This document shows, in pieces, positions 27,220 through 36,721 of a stretch of 64,000 nt of DNA. Made by a program: the position numbers and the translations under genes. Position 1 is the first letter of the stretch; each line of letters starts with the position of its first letter. The notes beneath the pieces were generated by a model that had not been told where the DNA came from, ran no database searches, and saw only the letters and a list, made by a program, of their open reading frames with translations. Origin of the DNA: Prevotella sp. AGR2160 (GTDB lineage Bacteria; Bacteroidota; Bacteroidia; Bacteroidales; Bacteroidaceae); the NCBI RefSeq assembly GCF_000424185.1, contig NZ_AUJK01000002.1:62001-126000 (forward strand), written 5' to 3'.

Positions 27220-28968
27220 ATGGCTAACAACGCAGAACTCATCGCCCAGTGTGAGGCGAAAGCAAAACAGTGGCTCTCTCCGTCCTTCGACGAGAAGACC
27301 CGTCAGGATGTGCAGGCTATGCTTGACGCTGACGACAAGAGCAACCTCATCGATTCCTTCTACAAGGATCTCGAGTTTGGTACCGGCGGTCTCCGTGGCA
27401 TCATGGGTGCCGGCAGCAACCGCATGAATATCTACACCGTAGGTATGGCTACCCAGGGCTTTGCCAACTATCTGAAGATCAATTTCAAGGATCGGGAGCA
27501 GATCTCCGTCGTCGTTTGTCACGACTGCCGTAACAACTCCGACCTCTTCGCCCATACCGTCGCAGACATCTTCTCCGCCAACGGCATCAAGGTCTATATC
27601 TTCGATGACCTGAGACCTACTCCGGAGTGCTCTTTCGCTATCCGCTATCTCAAGGCGCAGGCCGGCGTGAACATCACCGCCAGTCATAATCCCCGTGAGT
27701 ATAATGGCTACAAGGCTTACTGGGAGGACGGCGCTCAGGTGCTCGCTCCCCACGACAAGGGCATCATCGACGAGGTCAACAAGGTGAAGATCGAGGACGT
27801 GAAGTTTAAGGGCAACAAAGACCTGATCCAGATTATCGGTGAGGATATCGATGAGCCTTACATCCGTAAGATCCGCACGATCTCTATCGATCCCGACGTC
27901 ATCAAGCGTCAGCATGATCTGAAGATTGTCTACACGCCGCTGCATGGCGCCGGCCGCGTCATCATCCCGCGTTCCCTCGCTTACTGGGGCTTTGACAACG
28001 TGCACTGCGTCCCCGAGCAGATGATCAAGGATGGCAACTTCCCGACCGTCGACCGTCCGAATCCCGAGTTCGCAGAGGCCCTGACCCTCGGTCTGCGTGA
28101 CGCGAAGGCGCTCGATGCCGACATCCTCATGGCTTCTGATCCTGATGCTGACCGTGTGGGTATGGCCTGCAAGAACGACAAGGGTGAGTGGGTACTCATC
28201 AATGGTAACCAGACCTGCCTCATCTTCCTGTGGTATATCATCACGAACCGTAAGGCTGTGGGAAAGATGAAACCGACGGATTTCATCGTCAAAACCATCG
28301 TCACCACGGAGGTTATCCGTAAGATTGCCGAGAAGAACCACATCGAGATGCGTGACTGCTATACGGGCTTTAAGTGGATCGCCCGTGAGATCCGTCTCTC
28401 TGAGGGCAAACAGCAGTATATCGGTGGCGGCGAAGAGAGCTACGGCTTCCTGGCTGAGGACTTCGTTCGTGATAAGGATGCTGTCAGCGCCTGCTCCCTG
28501 CTCGCAGAGATCTGCGCTTATGCCAAGGATCACGGCAAGACGCTCTACGACATCCTCATGGACATCTATACGGAGTACGGCTTCTCCAAGGAGTTCACCG
28601 TCAATGTTGAGCGTCCGGGTAAGACGGGTGCCGACGAGATCCAGCAGATGATGACCAACTTCCGTCAGAACCCGCCGAAGGAACTCGGTGGCAGCAAGGT
28701 CATCCTGTGGAAAGACTATAAGACCCTCGAGGCTACGTCTATCGACGGCACGAAGACCAAGCTCAACATGCCCGAGACGAGCAATGTGCTGCAGTGGTTC
28801 TGCGATGATGACACGAAGGTCAGCGTCCGTCCCTCCGGTACAGAGCCGAAGATCAAGTTCTATATCGAGGTGAAGGGCACCATGACCGACAAGAGTCAGT
28901 ATGCTGCTCTTGATAAGGCTGGTTCTGAGAAGATCGAAGCTATCAAGAAGAGCCTCGGACTGAAGTAA
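27220..28968 (+). CDS. Phospho-sugar mutase (phosphoglucomutase/phosphomannomutase)
   Basis: The enzyme interconverts hexose 1- and 6-phosphates, supplying glycogen, nucleotide-sugar and envelope pathways. The 582-residue protein belongs to the alpha-D-phosphohexomutase family. It has FGTGGLRGIMGAG near residue 50, the phosphoserine motif VNITASHNPREYNGYK near 150, the metal loop SDPDADRVG near 310, the sugar-specificity loop GGEESYG near 405, and the phosphate-binding PSGTEPKIKFY near 535. Codon use is strongly biased, suggesting high expression. A terminator lies 30 bases downstream. Confidence 0.94.
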   Translation: MANNAELIAQCEAKAKQWLSPSFDEKTRQDVQAMLDADDKSNLIDSFYKDLEFGTGGLRGIMGAGSNRMNIYTVGMATQGFANYLKINFKDREQISVVVCHDCRNNSDLFAHTVADIFSANGIKVYIFDDLRPTPECSFAIRYLKAQAGVNITASHNPREYNGYKAYWEDGAQVLAPHDKGIIDEVNKVKIEDVKFKGNKDLIQIIGEDIDEPYIRKIRTISIDPDVIKRQHDLKIVYTPLHGAGRVIIPRSLAYWGFDNVHCVPEQMIKDGNFPTVDRPNPEFAEALTLGLRDAKALDADILMASDPDADRVGMACKNDKGEWVLINGNQTCLIFLWYIITNRKAVGKMKPTDFIVKTIVTTEVIRKIAEKNHIEMRDCYTGFKWIAREIRLSEGKQQYIGGGEESYGFLAEDFVRDKDAVSACSLLAEICAYAKDHGKTLYDILMDIYTEYGFSKEFTVNVERPGKTGADEIQQMMTNFRQNPPKELGGSKVILWKDYKTLEATSIDGTKTKLNMPETSNVLQWFCDDDTKVSVRPSGTEPKIKFYIEVKGTMTDKSQYAALDKAGSEKIEAIKKSLGLK

Positions 28969-28998
28969 AAGTAAAAAAGTAAATAAGTAAAAAAGTAA
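28967..28998 (+). repeat. Tandem TAAAAAAG-type repeat
   Basis: Four units of AAAAGTAA-like sequence with an eight-base period. The first unit contains the stop codon of the mutase gene. Confidence 0.75.
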
Positions 28999-29034
28999 AC
29001 GCAGGTAGGCTATGCCCTCCTGCGTTTCTTTTTT
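28998..29034 (+). terminator. Rho-independent terminator of the mutase gene
   Basis: AACGCAGG pairs with CCTGCGTT across a 13-base loop, followed by TCTTTTTT. Confidence 0.85.
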
Positions 29035-29072
29035 GGCCTGCCGTCAAGTGCTTGCGCTTTGCAAGCGCAAGG
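29035..29072. repeat. C-family palindromic repeat
   Basis: GGCCTGCCGTCAAGTG then CTTGCGCTTTGCAAGCGCAA and GG. It follows directly on the terminator. Confidence 0.85.
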
Positions 29073-29126
29073 TTGCTTTTTTTACTTTTTTAATTTTATA
29101 TTTTTTTCTTTTTCTATTTTTCTCCG

Positions 29127-29134
29127 TATTTTTG
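29127..29134 (+). promoter_or_regulatory. -7 element of the activase gene
   Basis: TATTTTTG, 28 bases upstream of the ATG, in a T-rich stretch. Confidence 0.5.
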
Positions 29135-29162
29135 CAAAAGATTTATAGAGAAAGAGAACGCG

Positions 29163-32100
29163 ATGGAAGAAGTAGGAAAAGAAGAAGAAGCATTTACACT
29201 GGGTATAGATGTCGGGTCCACAACGGCCAAGGTAGTCATGTTGGACCGGAAGAACGCCCTCGTCTACCACACTTATCAGCGGCACCAGGCACAGGTGGCA
29301 CGGCTCCTTGCCGGTGAGATCGCCCGGCTGATGGATCAGTTCGGTGACATCCCCGTACGCCTCTGTGTCACGGGCTCCGTAGGTATGCAGACGGCCCAAC
29401 AGCTTCAGGCGGAATTCCTTCAGGAGGTAGTTGCCGCCACGACCTATGCCCGTCAGCTCCATCCAGAGGCCCGTGCCCTCATCGATATCGGTGGTGAGGA
29501 CGCGAAGGTGGTGTTCTTCGACGGTCAGCGGACAGAGCTGCGCATGAACGGCAACTGTGCCGGTGGCACGGGAGCCTTCATCGATCAGATGTCCGTTCTC
29601 ATGGGCGTCTCCAACGAGGAGATGAATGACCTCGCCATGAAGGCTACAACGGTCTATCCCATGGCCGCCCGTTGTGGCGTCTTCGCCAAGACGGACATCC
29701 AGAACCTCATGAGCCGTAACCTCCCCGAGAGTGATATCGCCGCCAGTATCTTCCATTCCATCGCTGTTCAGACGGTGACGACACTCTCTCACGGCTGTAC
29801 TTTCTCTCCGCCGATCCTGCTCTGCGGGGGACCGCTGACCTTCCTGCCGGCACTCCGCAAAGCCTTCGCCTCCTATCTCCATCTTTCCGACAACGATTTC
29901 ATCACCTCCCCCAATAGTAACCTCATACCCGCTATGGGCTGTGCCCTCCGTGCCCGTAAGGAAGAGAAGACGGTTATGCTCTCAACACTGTTGCAACGCG
30001 TGAAGACGACAACGGTGACCCATTGGCACAGTAATCTCGATCCCCTCTTTCAGGATGCTGACGACTATGCCCGTTGGAAAGCCGACAAAGACCGGTTCCA
30101 AATCGCGGAGGCTCCGCTGCGCAGCGGTCGTCAGGATGTCTTCCTGGGTATCGACTCGGGATCCACAACGACGAAGGTCGTGGCCTTGCGTTTCGATGAG
30201 GGACGACCCGTGATGGTCTTCTCCGACTACCGCATGAATCTCGGTAATCCGATCCTCGCTGTAAGAAAGGCCCTGGAGCGGATGGAAGAGGAGTGCCAGA
30301 AGGCTGGTGCTGATCTGCGGATTCTCGGCAGTTGCTCTACGGGATACGGTGAGGAACTGATCCATACGGCCTTCCATCTCTCAGGCGGAATGATCGAGAC
30401 GATGGCTCATTACCATGCCGCACGGCAGCTGATGCCTGACGTGTCCTTCATCCTCGATATCGGCGGACAGGACATGAAGGCGATCTTCGTGGATCATGGT
30501 GCCGTCGTCCGTATGGAACTGAATGAGGCCTGCTCATCGGGCTGCGGCACCTTCATCCAGACGTTCGCTACAAACCTTGGTTATCGGGTGGAGGACTTCG
30601 CCCGCTTGGCTTGTGAGTCGAAAGCACCGTGTGACCTGGGTACCCGTTGTACGGTATTCATGAACTCCAAAGTGAAACAGGTACTGCGGGAGGGGGCCGG
30701 CGTGGCCGATATCTCTGCGGGCATCGCCTATAGTGTCATTAAGAACTGTCTTTATAAAGTATTGAAATTCAGGGACGCACGGGCGCTCGGTAAACATGTG
30801 GTTTTACAGGGCGGCACGATGCGCAATGATGCCGTCGTGCGTGCTTTCGAGTGCCTCAGCGGGGTCACCGTGGCCCGTAGCAGTCATCCCGAACTCATGG
30901 GCGCCATTGGCTGTGCCCTCCATGCGGCAGAGATGACGGTCGGGAAACAAGACTCAGCCCTGTCAGTGACGGCCAATCAGGAAGAGGGCCGTACGATCTC
31001 CGACCTGCTGGCCCAGGCCACCTATGCCACGCGCCAGTTGCAGTGCCGCGGTTGTCAGAACCAATGCCGCGTGACGCGTTATACCTTCGCCGATGGTGCC
31101 CGTTTCTATACTGGAAACCGTTGTGAGCGGGTCTTCAATAATGCCGGCAAGAGCCGCTTCAAGGGCGAGAATATCTACACCTATAAATATCAGCTCCTCT
31201 TCGACCGTCCGTCAGAAGGCCTGCCGTCGGGTGCATGCGCTTTGCAAGCGCAAGGAGGCGCTGTTGCCCCCCGTGCCGTCATCGGCATCCCGCGGGCCCT
31301 GAACATCTACGAGAATTACCCCTTCTGGAACACGCTCCTGCGCGCTTGTGGCTTCCAGGTTGACCTCTCGCCGGAATCGACCTATGCCCACTATGAGCAG
31401 GCGCTGGGAACGGTAATGGCCGACAACATCTGTTTCCCCGCCAAGCTCGTACACTCTCATATCGAGGCCCTCGACAAGGATGAGCGCGTCGACCGCATCC
31501 TCATGCCTTATGTCGTCTATGAGCGTCAGGAGGACCCGAAGCATACGATCAATAGTTTCAACTGTCCGATCGTCTCCGGTTACAGTGATGTCATCAAGAG
31601 CGCGATGGACCTTCATAAGCCTTTCGATGCCCCCGTGATTAATTTCTCCGATGAGAAACTGCTCAGACGACAGATCGTAGCCTATCTCCATACCCTTGGC
31701 GTAAGCAAACACGAAGCTCAGAAAGCCGTAGCGTTAGCCCTTGATACTCAGCGTACTTACGGACATCAACTGAAGGAACGCTGTAAGGAAATTCTGAAGA
31801 AGAGCAGAGCGGAAGGTCGGTTGACGATCCTCCTGGCCGGACGCCCCTATCATACGGATCCACTCATCCAACATAAGCTCTCGGAGATGGTCGCTGCCCT
31901 CGGCGTGAATGTCATCAGTGAGGACCTGCTGCGGGAGACACCGGACCTTGTCGGGGCGGATACCTATCTCGTCAAACAGTGGGCTTACATGAACCGGATC
32001 ATGAAGGCGGCACAATGGGTAGCAGGAGAAGGAAAGGATGTTCATTTCGTGGAGATGACGAGTTTCGGCTGTGGTCCTGACGCGTTTATCCAGGATGAGA

Positions 32101-33542
32101 ACAGTAATATCCTCCGTCGGGCCGGTAAACCCTTCACCTTATTGAAGATCGATGATGTCAGCAATGTCGGCAGTCTCAAGCTCCGTGTCCGCTCCCTCGT
32201 GGAGAGTCTCCGTGAACAACAGAAGGATACGGTGAAGCAGAAGGGACAGAAAGCAGGAGCGGGTGAGGGTCAACCGATGAAAAAGGGCCATTCCACCGCT
32301 CTTCCACAGTTGCCGCCTTTCACGGCTGCTGACCGAAGGAAGAAGATTCTGGCGCCTTATCTCACCAACTATCTCTCTCCGATGATTCCGGCACTTCTGA
32401 AACTCATGGGCTATGATGTGGAAGTGTTGCCGATGGCTGATGAGAAGAGTGCGGACCTGGGACTGAAGAATGCCAACAACGAAGTCTGCTATCCGGCAAC
32501 CTTGATTGTCGGTGACATCATCAAGGCCCTGCAGAGTGGACGTTATGATCTTAAGAATGTTGCCGTGGCCATGAGTCAGACCGGTGGACAGTGTCGTGCC
32601 ACCAATTATGTAGGACTCATCAAACGGGCCATGATGGCCAATGGATTCGGCAATATTCCCGTCATCACCCTCGGCGTGACGGTGGCTGCCGACGGCAGTG
32701 ATGCCGGCAGCCAGTTTACGATAGACTGGAAGAAATACGCGGGTATTGCCGTGACGAGTATCCTCTTCGGCGATGCCCTCAACGAGATATATTATGCCAC
32801 GGTCGTCAGGGAACGGGAACCCGGACTGGCCAAGCGACTGCGTGATGAAGCACTCAGGACTTGCTGCCGCCTCATCCCACATAACCGTCCGAAAGAATTG
32901 CTCCGTCTGCTCGATGAAACGGCCCGGAAATTCGATGCCGCCGCCCTCGATGAGGAACACCCGCGTGTGGGCATCGTCGGTGAGATCTTCCTGAAGTTCA
33001 ATCCGTTCTCCCATCAGTTCCTGGAGAAATATATCGTCTCCAAAGGTATCGAGGTCGTACCGCCGTTGCTGGCGCCGTTCTTCCTGCAGGAGTTTGTCAA
33101 TGTCGGTGTTCAGAAAGACTTAGGACTCAAGCGTTCTCATCTGCCGAACATGGCCGTGAAAGCCCTTTATCAGCTCGTCATCGGCCGCCGGATCCGACAG
33201 ATCAACACCATCTGCAACCATTTCCGCTATTTCCGGCCGTTCTCGGATATCTACAGTGATGCCGAGGCCGCCAAGCCGATCGTCAACCTGGCGGCACAGT
33301 TCGGTGAGGGCTGGCTGCTGCCTGCCGATGTCGTCGGCTATCTGCATGACGGGATCAACAACGTGCTGAGTCTGCAACCGTTCGGCTGTATCGCCAACCA
33401 GGTGATCTCCAAGGGTATTGAGAAGAAACTCAACCAGCTGTATCCCCAACTGAACATGCTGTCGCTGGATTTCGACAGTGGCGTCAGTGCCGTCAATATC
33501 ACCAACCGTCTGCTGCTGTTCCTCGATAAGATCAAGGAATGA
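29163..33542 (+). CDS. Acyl-CoA dehydratase activase-type protein (BadF/HgdC family, double ASKHA)
   Basis: The 1459-residue protein has two BadF/BadG-type ATPase domains. The first starts LGIDVGSTTAKVV (about residue 16) with MNGNCAGGTGAFIDQM (iron-sulfur Cys). The second starts FLGIDSGSTTTKVV (about 328) with NEACSSGCGTFIQTF. A Cys-rich link, CRGCQNQCRVTRYTF, follows near 630, then a DUF2229/HgdB-like C-terminal half. Such proteins use ATP to drive low-potential electron transfer in anaerobes; the partner dehydratase is not in the window. Near residues 686-700 the frame contains EGLPSGACALQAQGG, encoded by a C-family palindromic repeat in the linker. The frame is otherwise intact. Its end overlaps the convergent gene by 11 bases. 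Confidence 0.88.
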   Translation: MEEVGKEEEAFTLGIDVGSTTAKVVMLDRKNALVYHTYQRHQAQVARLLAGEIARLMDQFGDIPVRLCVTGSVGMQTAQQLQAEFLQEVVAATTYARQLHPEARALIDIGGEDAKVVFFDGQRTELRMNGNCAGGTGAFIDQMSVLMGVSNEEMNDLAMKATTVYPMAARCGVFAKTDIQNLMSRNLPESDIAASIFHSIAVQTVTTLSHGCTFSPPILLCGGPLTFLPALRKAFASYLHLSDNDFITSPNSNLIPAMGCALRARKEEKTVMLSTLLQRVKTTTVTHWHSNLDPLFQDADDYARWKADKDRFQIAEAPLRSGRQDVFLGIDSGSTTTKVVALRFDEGRPVMVFSDYRMNLGNPILAVRKALERMEEECQKAGADLRILGSCSTGYGEELIHTAFHLSGGMIETMAHYHAARQLMPDVSFILDIGGQDMKAIFVDHGAVVRMELNEACSSGCGTFIQTFATNLGYRVEDFARLACESKAPCDLGTRCTVFMNSKVKQVLREGAGVADISAGIAYSVIKNCLYKVLKFRDARALGKHVVLQGGTMRNDAVVRAFECLSGVTVARSSHPELMGAIGCALHAAEMTVGKQDSALSVTANQEEGRTISDLLAQATYATRQLQCRGCQNQCRVTRYTFADGARFYTGNRCERVFNNAGKSRFKGENIYTYKYQLLFDRPSEGLPSGACALQAQGGAVAPRAVIGIPRALNIYENYPFWNTLLRACGFQVDLSPESTYAHYEQALGTVMADNICFPAKLVHSHIEALDKDERVDRILMPYVVYERQEDPKHTINSFNCPIVSGYSDVIKSAMDLHKPFDAPVINFSDEKLLRRQIVAYLHTLGVSKHEAQKAVALALDTQRTYGHQLKERCKEILKKSRAEGRLTILLAGRPYHTDPLIQHKLSEMVAALGVNVISEDLLRETPDLVGADTYLVKQWAYMNRIMKAAQWVAGEGKDVHFVEMTSFGCGPDAFIQDENSNILRRAGKPFTLLKIDDVSNVGSLKLRVRSLVESLREQQKDTVKQKGQKAGAGEGQPMKKGHSTALPQLPPFTAADRRKKILAPYLTNYLSPMIPALLKLMGYDVEVLPMADEKSADLGLKNANNEVCYPATLIVGDIIKALQSGRYDLKNVAVAMSQTGGQCRATNYVGLIKRAMMANGFGNIPVITLGVTVAADGSDAGSQFTIDWKKYAGIAVTSILFGDALNEIYYATVVREREPGLAKRLRDEALRTCCRLIPHNRPKELLRLLDETARKFDAAALDEEHPRVGIVGEIFLKFNPFSHQFLEKYIVSKGIEVVPPLLAPFFLQEFVNVGVQKDLGLKRSHLPNMAVKALYQLVIGRRIRQINTICNHFRYFRPFSDIYSDAEAAKPIVNLAAQFGEGWLLPADVVGYLHDGINNVLSLQPFGCIANQVISKGIEKKLNQLYPQLNMLSLDFDSGVSAVNITNRLLLFLDKIKE
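31218..31255 (+). repeat. C-family palindromic repeat inside the activase coding sequence
   Basis: GGCCTGCCGTCGGGTGCATG followed by CGCTTTGCAAGCGCAAGG, almost the same as the intergenic copies at 26221 and 29035. It is read in frame as GLPSGACALQAQG and lies in a linker between domains. Confidence 0.88.
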
Positions 33543-34182
33543 GCAGGCCCATGATCCGGACATGCTGATCCCGGGAGAGTTGTCCGGGATTGGTGCCCGG
33601 GGCGCCCTCGGGGACCTCCATGCCGAAACGACGGTAGAATCGCTTCCAAAACGCCGTGATCTTTCCACTCTTGTCATGGAAACTCATGGGGATGGTGGGG
33701 AAGATACGATGGCCCAGACTGTCCACGGCTATCTTCTGCACCAGTTCACTGCAATACATCGCACGGTCATCGGGCATGAACAGCGTGTCGTAGGGCAGGT
33801 GCTCATATTGCTGATACCGCTGATACGTTTTGGAGAAGTCGAGACCGGACTTCACACGGCCGATCAGGATCCTCGATGCTAAATCCTTATCGCTATTATG
33901 ATGGATGAACTCAGCGAGCGGGGTCATCCCAACGCCCTTGCGTCCCGTGGCCTCCATGACAAAGATACTGTCCTGATTACGGTAGACCATTCCCACATGG
34001 TCAATCTTCAGCCCGTCGACACCACGGGTCACGTCGGTAATGGCATTGCCTCCGAGAGCGATGGCAAAGACCAGATCACCACTGCGAAGACTGTCTGACG
34101 GAAATTTATTCTGTGTTTGGGAATAGGCCGCGTTGGCAAACGTCAGCATGAGAAGGGTGGATAATAAAAGTCGTCTTATCAT
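33532..34182 (-). CDS. YiiX-like permuted papain-type hydrolase, secreted
   Basis: The 216-residue protein has a signal peptide (cleavage after AAYSQ at about 22). It then has LRSGDLVFA, IDHVGMVYR (catalytic His) and MYCSELVQKI (catalytic Cys), the order of YiiX/C92-type permuted NlpC/P60 enzymes. These are predicted amidases or lipid-active thiol hydrolases in the envelope. It follows the sulfatase gene by 33 bases, so both probably act at the envelope; the substrate is not known. Confidence 0.83.
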   Translation of the reverse strand: MIRRLLLSTLLMLTFANAAYSQTQNKFPSDSLRSGDLVFAIALGGNAITDVTRGVDGLKIDHVGMVYRNQDSIFVMEATGRKGVGMTPLAEFIHHNSDKDLASRILIGRVKSGLDFSKTYQRYQQYEHLPYDTLFMPDDRAMYCSELVQKIAVDSLGHRIFPTIPMSFHDKSGKITAFWKRFYRRFGMEVPEGAPGTNPGQLSRDQHVRIMGLLIP

Positions 34183-34215
34183 TGTTATTTGATCATGTTT
34201 GATTGAATCGATGGA

Positions 34216-36276
34216 TTATTTAATCATGGTGTTGACATACTGGTACCAGGCACGGGCCTTATAGGCTGACGCCTGGTCGGCATGGCTCAGCGGCCGCTCG
34301 TCCGTTGTCCCGTCATGCTGCCATCTCACACGATATTGACGCACACGGCGGACCGGGGAGAGAACGGTCAGAATGTTACGCTCCAGGAAGCCCAGATCCT
34401 GATAGGTCGCCATGAACGCACGGGGCGCATAGTGCGGGGCGAGGACATCCGTACCGGCAAAACGCACGCGGGTCCGCAGATGGAGCATCGACAGAAGTGT
34501 CGGCATCACGTCTATCTGGGAACAGGTCTTCTTGAAAGCCGTAGGGACAATGAAGCCCGGACTGTAGATCAGACAAGGAATATGATATTTTTCTACCGGA
34601 ATACTCGTCTTTCCCGCACTCGAAGCACAATGGTCGGCAATGATGACGAACACGGTGTTGCGGAACCATGACTTTTCTTTAGCCTGCCGGAGGAACCGGC
34701 CAATGGCATAATCGGTATATTTCACGGCGGCATCACGGCATTGCGGATCACCGGCATAGCGGATGCGGCCCTCGGGATAGGTGTAGGGACGGTGGTTGCT
34801 GGTGGTCATGATCTGAGCGAAGAACGGCTTGCCCTGATGGCTGTCGGCATCGAAGACCTGCAGACTCTTGTCGAAGATATCCTCATCGCAGACGCCCCAG
34901 ATATTGGCGAAATGGATGTCTTTCTGCGCGATGGCGGCACGGTCGATGACCGTATAGCCGTTGTGGGAGAAATAGTCACGCATATTGTCGAAATAGCTGT
35001 CACCACCATAGAGGAACTGCACGTTGTAGCCTTCCTTCCTCAGTACGGCACCCACGGAGAGACTGCCCATGCGGTTCTCCGGCCGTTTGATGATGCTCTC
35101 GCCGGCAGAGGGCGGGATACAGAGCGACAAGGCCTCCAGACCTCGCACCGTGCGGTTGCCGCAGGCATAGAGACTGTCGAAAACCATACTCTCTCCGATG
35201 AGCCGGTCGAGGTTGGGCGTGATACGATTCCGGTTGCCATAGCGTGTCAGGAAGTCAGCGCTCAGGCTCTCCACGGTGATGAGCACGATATTCTTGCGCT
35301 GAGGAGTGAGGCTGTCGCCGAGGACTTTCTCATGGTGGGTATCAAGTCCCGCCAACCGACGGTATTCGGCCACACACGCCTTTTGGGGCATCAGCGCGTA
35401 GAACTTCTTATAGTCAAGGGTGTTGCTGCGGAACGCGATAACGAAGTCGCAGGCACCGTTCTGTTCCAATTGATTCACATACTGATCACCACTGTCGAGG
35501 CCGTGCGTCCAGGAGACCAGTCCCAACCCACAGAGGCCGCACACGACATACCAGACCTCACTGCGGACGAGGGGCCGCCAGGAGCAGTCACGGTCCAGGT
35601 GGAGGTGGAAGAGACGTGTCTGCAGTCCGATGATCAGGGCTGTCAAGGCTATGAGGACCGCCATAAGGGGTACGATGTGGTAGCTCTCCATGATATTGCC
35701 TATGACCTCATTAGTGTAGACGAGGTAGTCAACGGCGATGAAGTTATAGCGTACGCCAAACTCCTGCCAGAAGAAGAACTCACCGGCAGAGACGCAGAGC
35801 AGCAAGAACGTGTAGACGCCCCATAACGCATAGACGGACACGCGCCGCCATGCCTGTCGGATACGGGGAAGGAGACAGCGCAGGGAGAAACTGATGGCTT
35901 TCCACCCGAAGAACACCCGTGCCACCATCGGCGCGCCGCCACCATACTGTCGGAAGATGGAGAACGGCATCCAGGAATAGAGGAATGCCAACCACCAGAT
36001 GGCCACGAAGACACCGTTCCACGGCCGACGGTATTTCCACGCATTATGCCCCGGGGCGATGACGGCCATGGGAACACACAGCAGGACGCCCATGCCCAGG
36101 TCGGACAGGACGCCGACGGAGAAACTGCGGATCACTTCGCCCACCGTGTAGGAGGCATCGGCGGGAGAGGTGGCGATGAGGACGATGCGGAGCAGGAAAC
36201 CTACGATAATATAGGTTACGAGAAAACTGATCAATACATACAGGACGGAATGTCCCGACTCTTCAGATGCTTTCAT
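34216..36276 (-). CDS. LTA synthase-type membrane sulfatase/phosphotransferase
   Basis: The 686-residue protein has about five membrane segments in the first 240 residues and then a large periplasmic alkaline phosphatase/sulfatase domain. Motifs: NIVLITVESLSADFL (metal-binding Glu), RTVRGLEAL (nucleophile Thr), FFAQIMTTSNHRPY and FVIIADHCAS (Asp-His metal ligands). In Gram-negatives, relatives transfer phosphoglycerol or phosphoethanolamine to glycans or lipids; the product here is unknown. It is co-transcribed with the YiiX-like gene. Confidence 0.88.
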   Translation of the reverse strand: MKASEESGHSVLYVLISFLVTYIIVGFLLRIVLIATSPADASYTVGEVIRSFSVGVLSDLGMGVLLCVPMAVIAPGHNAWKYRRPWNGVFVAIWWLAFLYSWMPFSIFRQYGGGAPMVARVFFGWKAISFSLRCLLPRIRQAWRRVSVYALWGVYTFLLLCVSAGEFFFWQEFGVRYNFIAVDYLVYTNEVIGNIMESYHIVPLMAVLIALTALIIGLQTRLFHLHLDRDCSWRPLVRSEVWYVVCGLCGLGLVSWTHGLDSGDQYVNQLEQNGACDFVIAFRSNTLDYKKFYALMPQKACVAEYRRLAGLDTHHEKVLGDSLTPQRKNIVLITVESLSADFLTRYGNRNRITPNLDRLIGESMVFDSLYACGNRTVRGLEALSLCIPPSAGESIIKRPENRMGSLSVGAVLRKEGYNVQFLYGGDSYFDNMRDYFSHNGYTVIDRAAIAQKDIHFANIWGVCDEDIFDKSLQVFDADSHQGKPFFAQIMTTSNHRPYTYPEGRIRYAGDPQCRDAAVKYTDYAIGRFLRQAKEKSWFRNTVFVIIADHCASSAGKTSIPVEKYHIPCLIYSPGFIVPTAFKKTCSQIDVMPTLLSMLHLRTRVRFAGTDVLAPHYAPRAFMATYQDLGFLERNILTVLSPVRRVRQYRVRWQHDGTTDERPLSHADQASAYKARAWYQYVNTMIK

Positions 36277-36326
36277 TGGATAATACTTTTTTCGCTCAGA
36301 TAGAATGCTGAAATCTTTTACGGGTG

Positions 36327-36334
36327 CAAAAGTA
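36327..36334 (-). promoter_or_regulatory. -7 element of the LTA synthase-type gene
   Basis: TACTTTTG on the minus strand, about 50 bases upstream of the ATG. Confidence 0.55.
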
Positions 36335-36360
36335 CAATATTTTTTTGAAAATACGATACG

Positions 36361-36669
36361 TCAAACACGTTCCTTCACTATTTTGGCGGTATCCTCTGTT
36401 GCGTGGCCTCCGTGATATATGTCTCTCACCGTGCACCCAAACTCCTCTACCTCTGGCTCCCGTGTTTCGTAGCTTGTACCATCTATCCCCCGAGCCATAT
36501 TCTTTTCGAGGAGTTCACCTGTATCCTTGAAATGGTACTGCTCAACCTCAATCCCCACCGAGACATTGCCCCTCGGTATCTGAAATAGAATCTGAAGGAG
36601 TCTGTTGCAAAAGAATAAAAAAATTGGGGCTTCTGATATTTCCTGTGGGTTGGCTCCATCAATATTCAT
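36361..36669 (-). CDS. Possible small gene or remnant
   Basis: A minus-strand frame of 103 codons begins at ATG 36669, inside the T-tract of the HU terminator. The last 75 residues (QIPRGNVSVGIEVEQYHFKD onward) have a protein-like composition (acidic, mixed). No family is recognised and there is no promoter or ribosome site. It may be the 3' remnant of a larger gene. The opposite-strand frame here reads as a shadow. Very uncertain. Confidence 0.25.
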   Translation of the reverse strand: MNIDGANPQEISEAPIFLFFCNRLLQILFQIPRGNVSVGIEVEQYHFKDTGELLEKNMARGIDGTSYETREPEVEEFGCTVRDIYHGGHATEDTAKIVKERV

Positions 36670-36670
36670 C

Positions 36671-36707
36671 AAAATAAAATACCCCCGTCCTTTTCGGGGC
36701 GGGGGTA
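36671..36707 (-). terminator. Rho-independent terminator of the HU gene
   Basis: On the minus strand TACCCCCG is followed by a GC-rich loop and CGGGGGTA, then ATTTTATTTT. It lies 14 bases after the stop codon. Confidence 0.88.
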
Positions 36708-36721
36708 GGTGAGAGAGGCGA

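Noticed and set aside
27196-28533. Minus-strand open frame of 445 codons
   Set aside because: Antisense to the phosphohexomutase gene, with no recognisable domain or promoter.
36403-36588. Plus-strand frame of 61 codons downstream of the LTA synthase-type gene
   Set aside because: Composition is odd (Leu/Pro/His-rich), with no promoter; it is more likely a shadow of the minus-strand frame.
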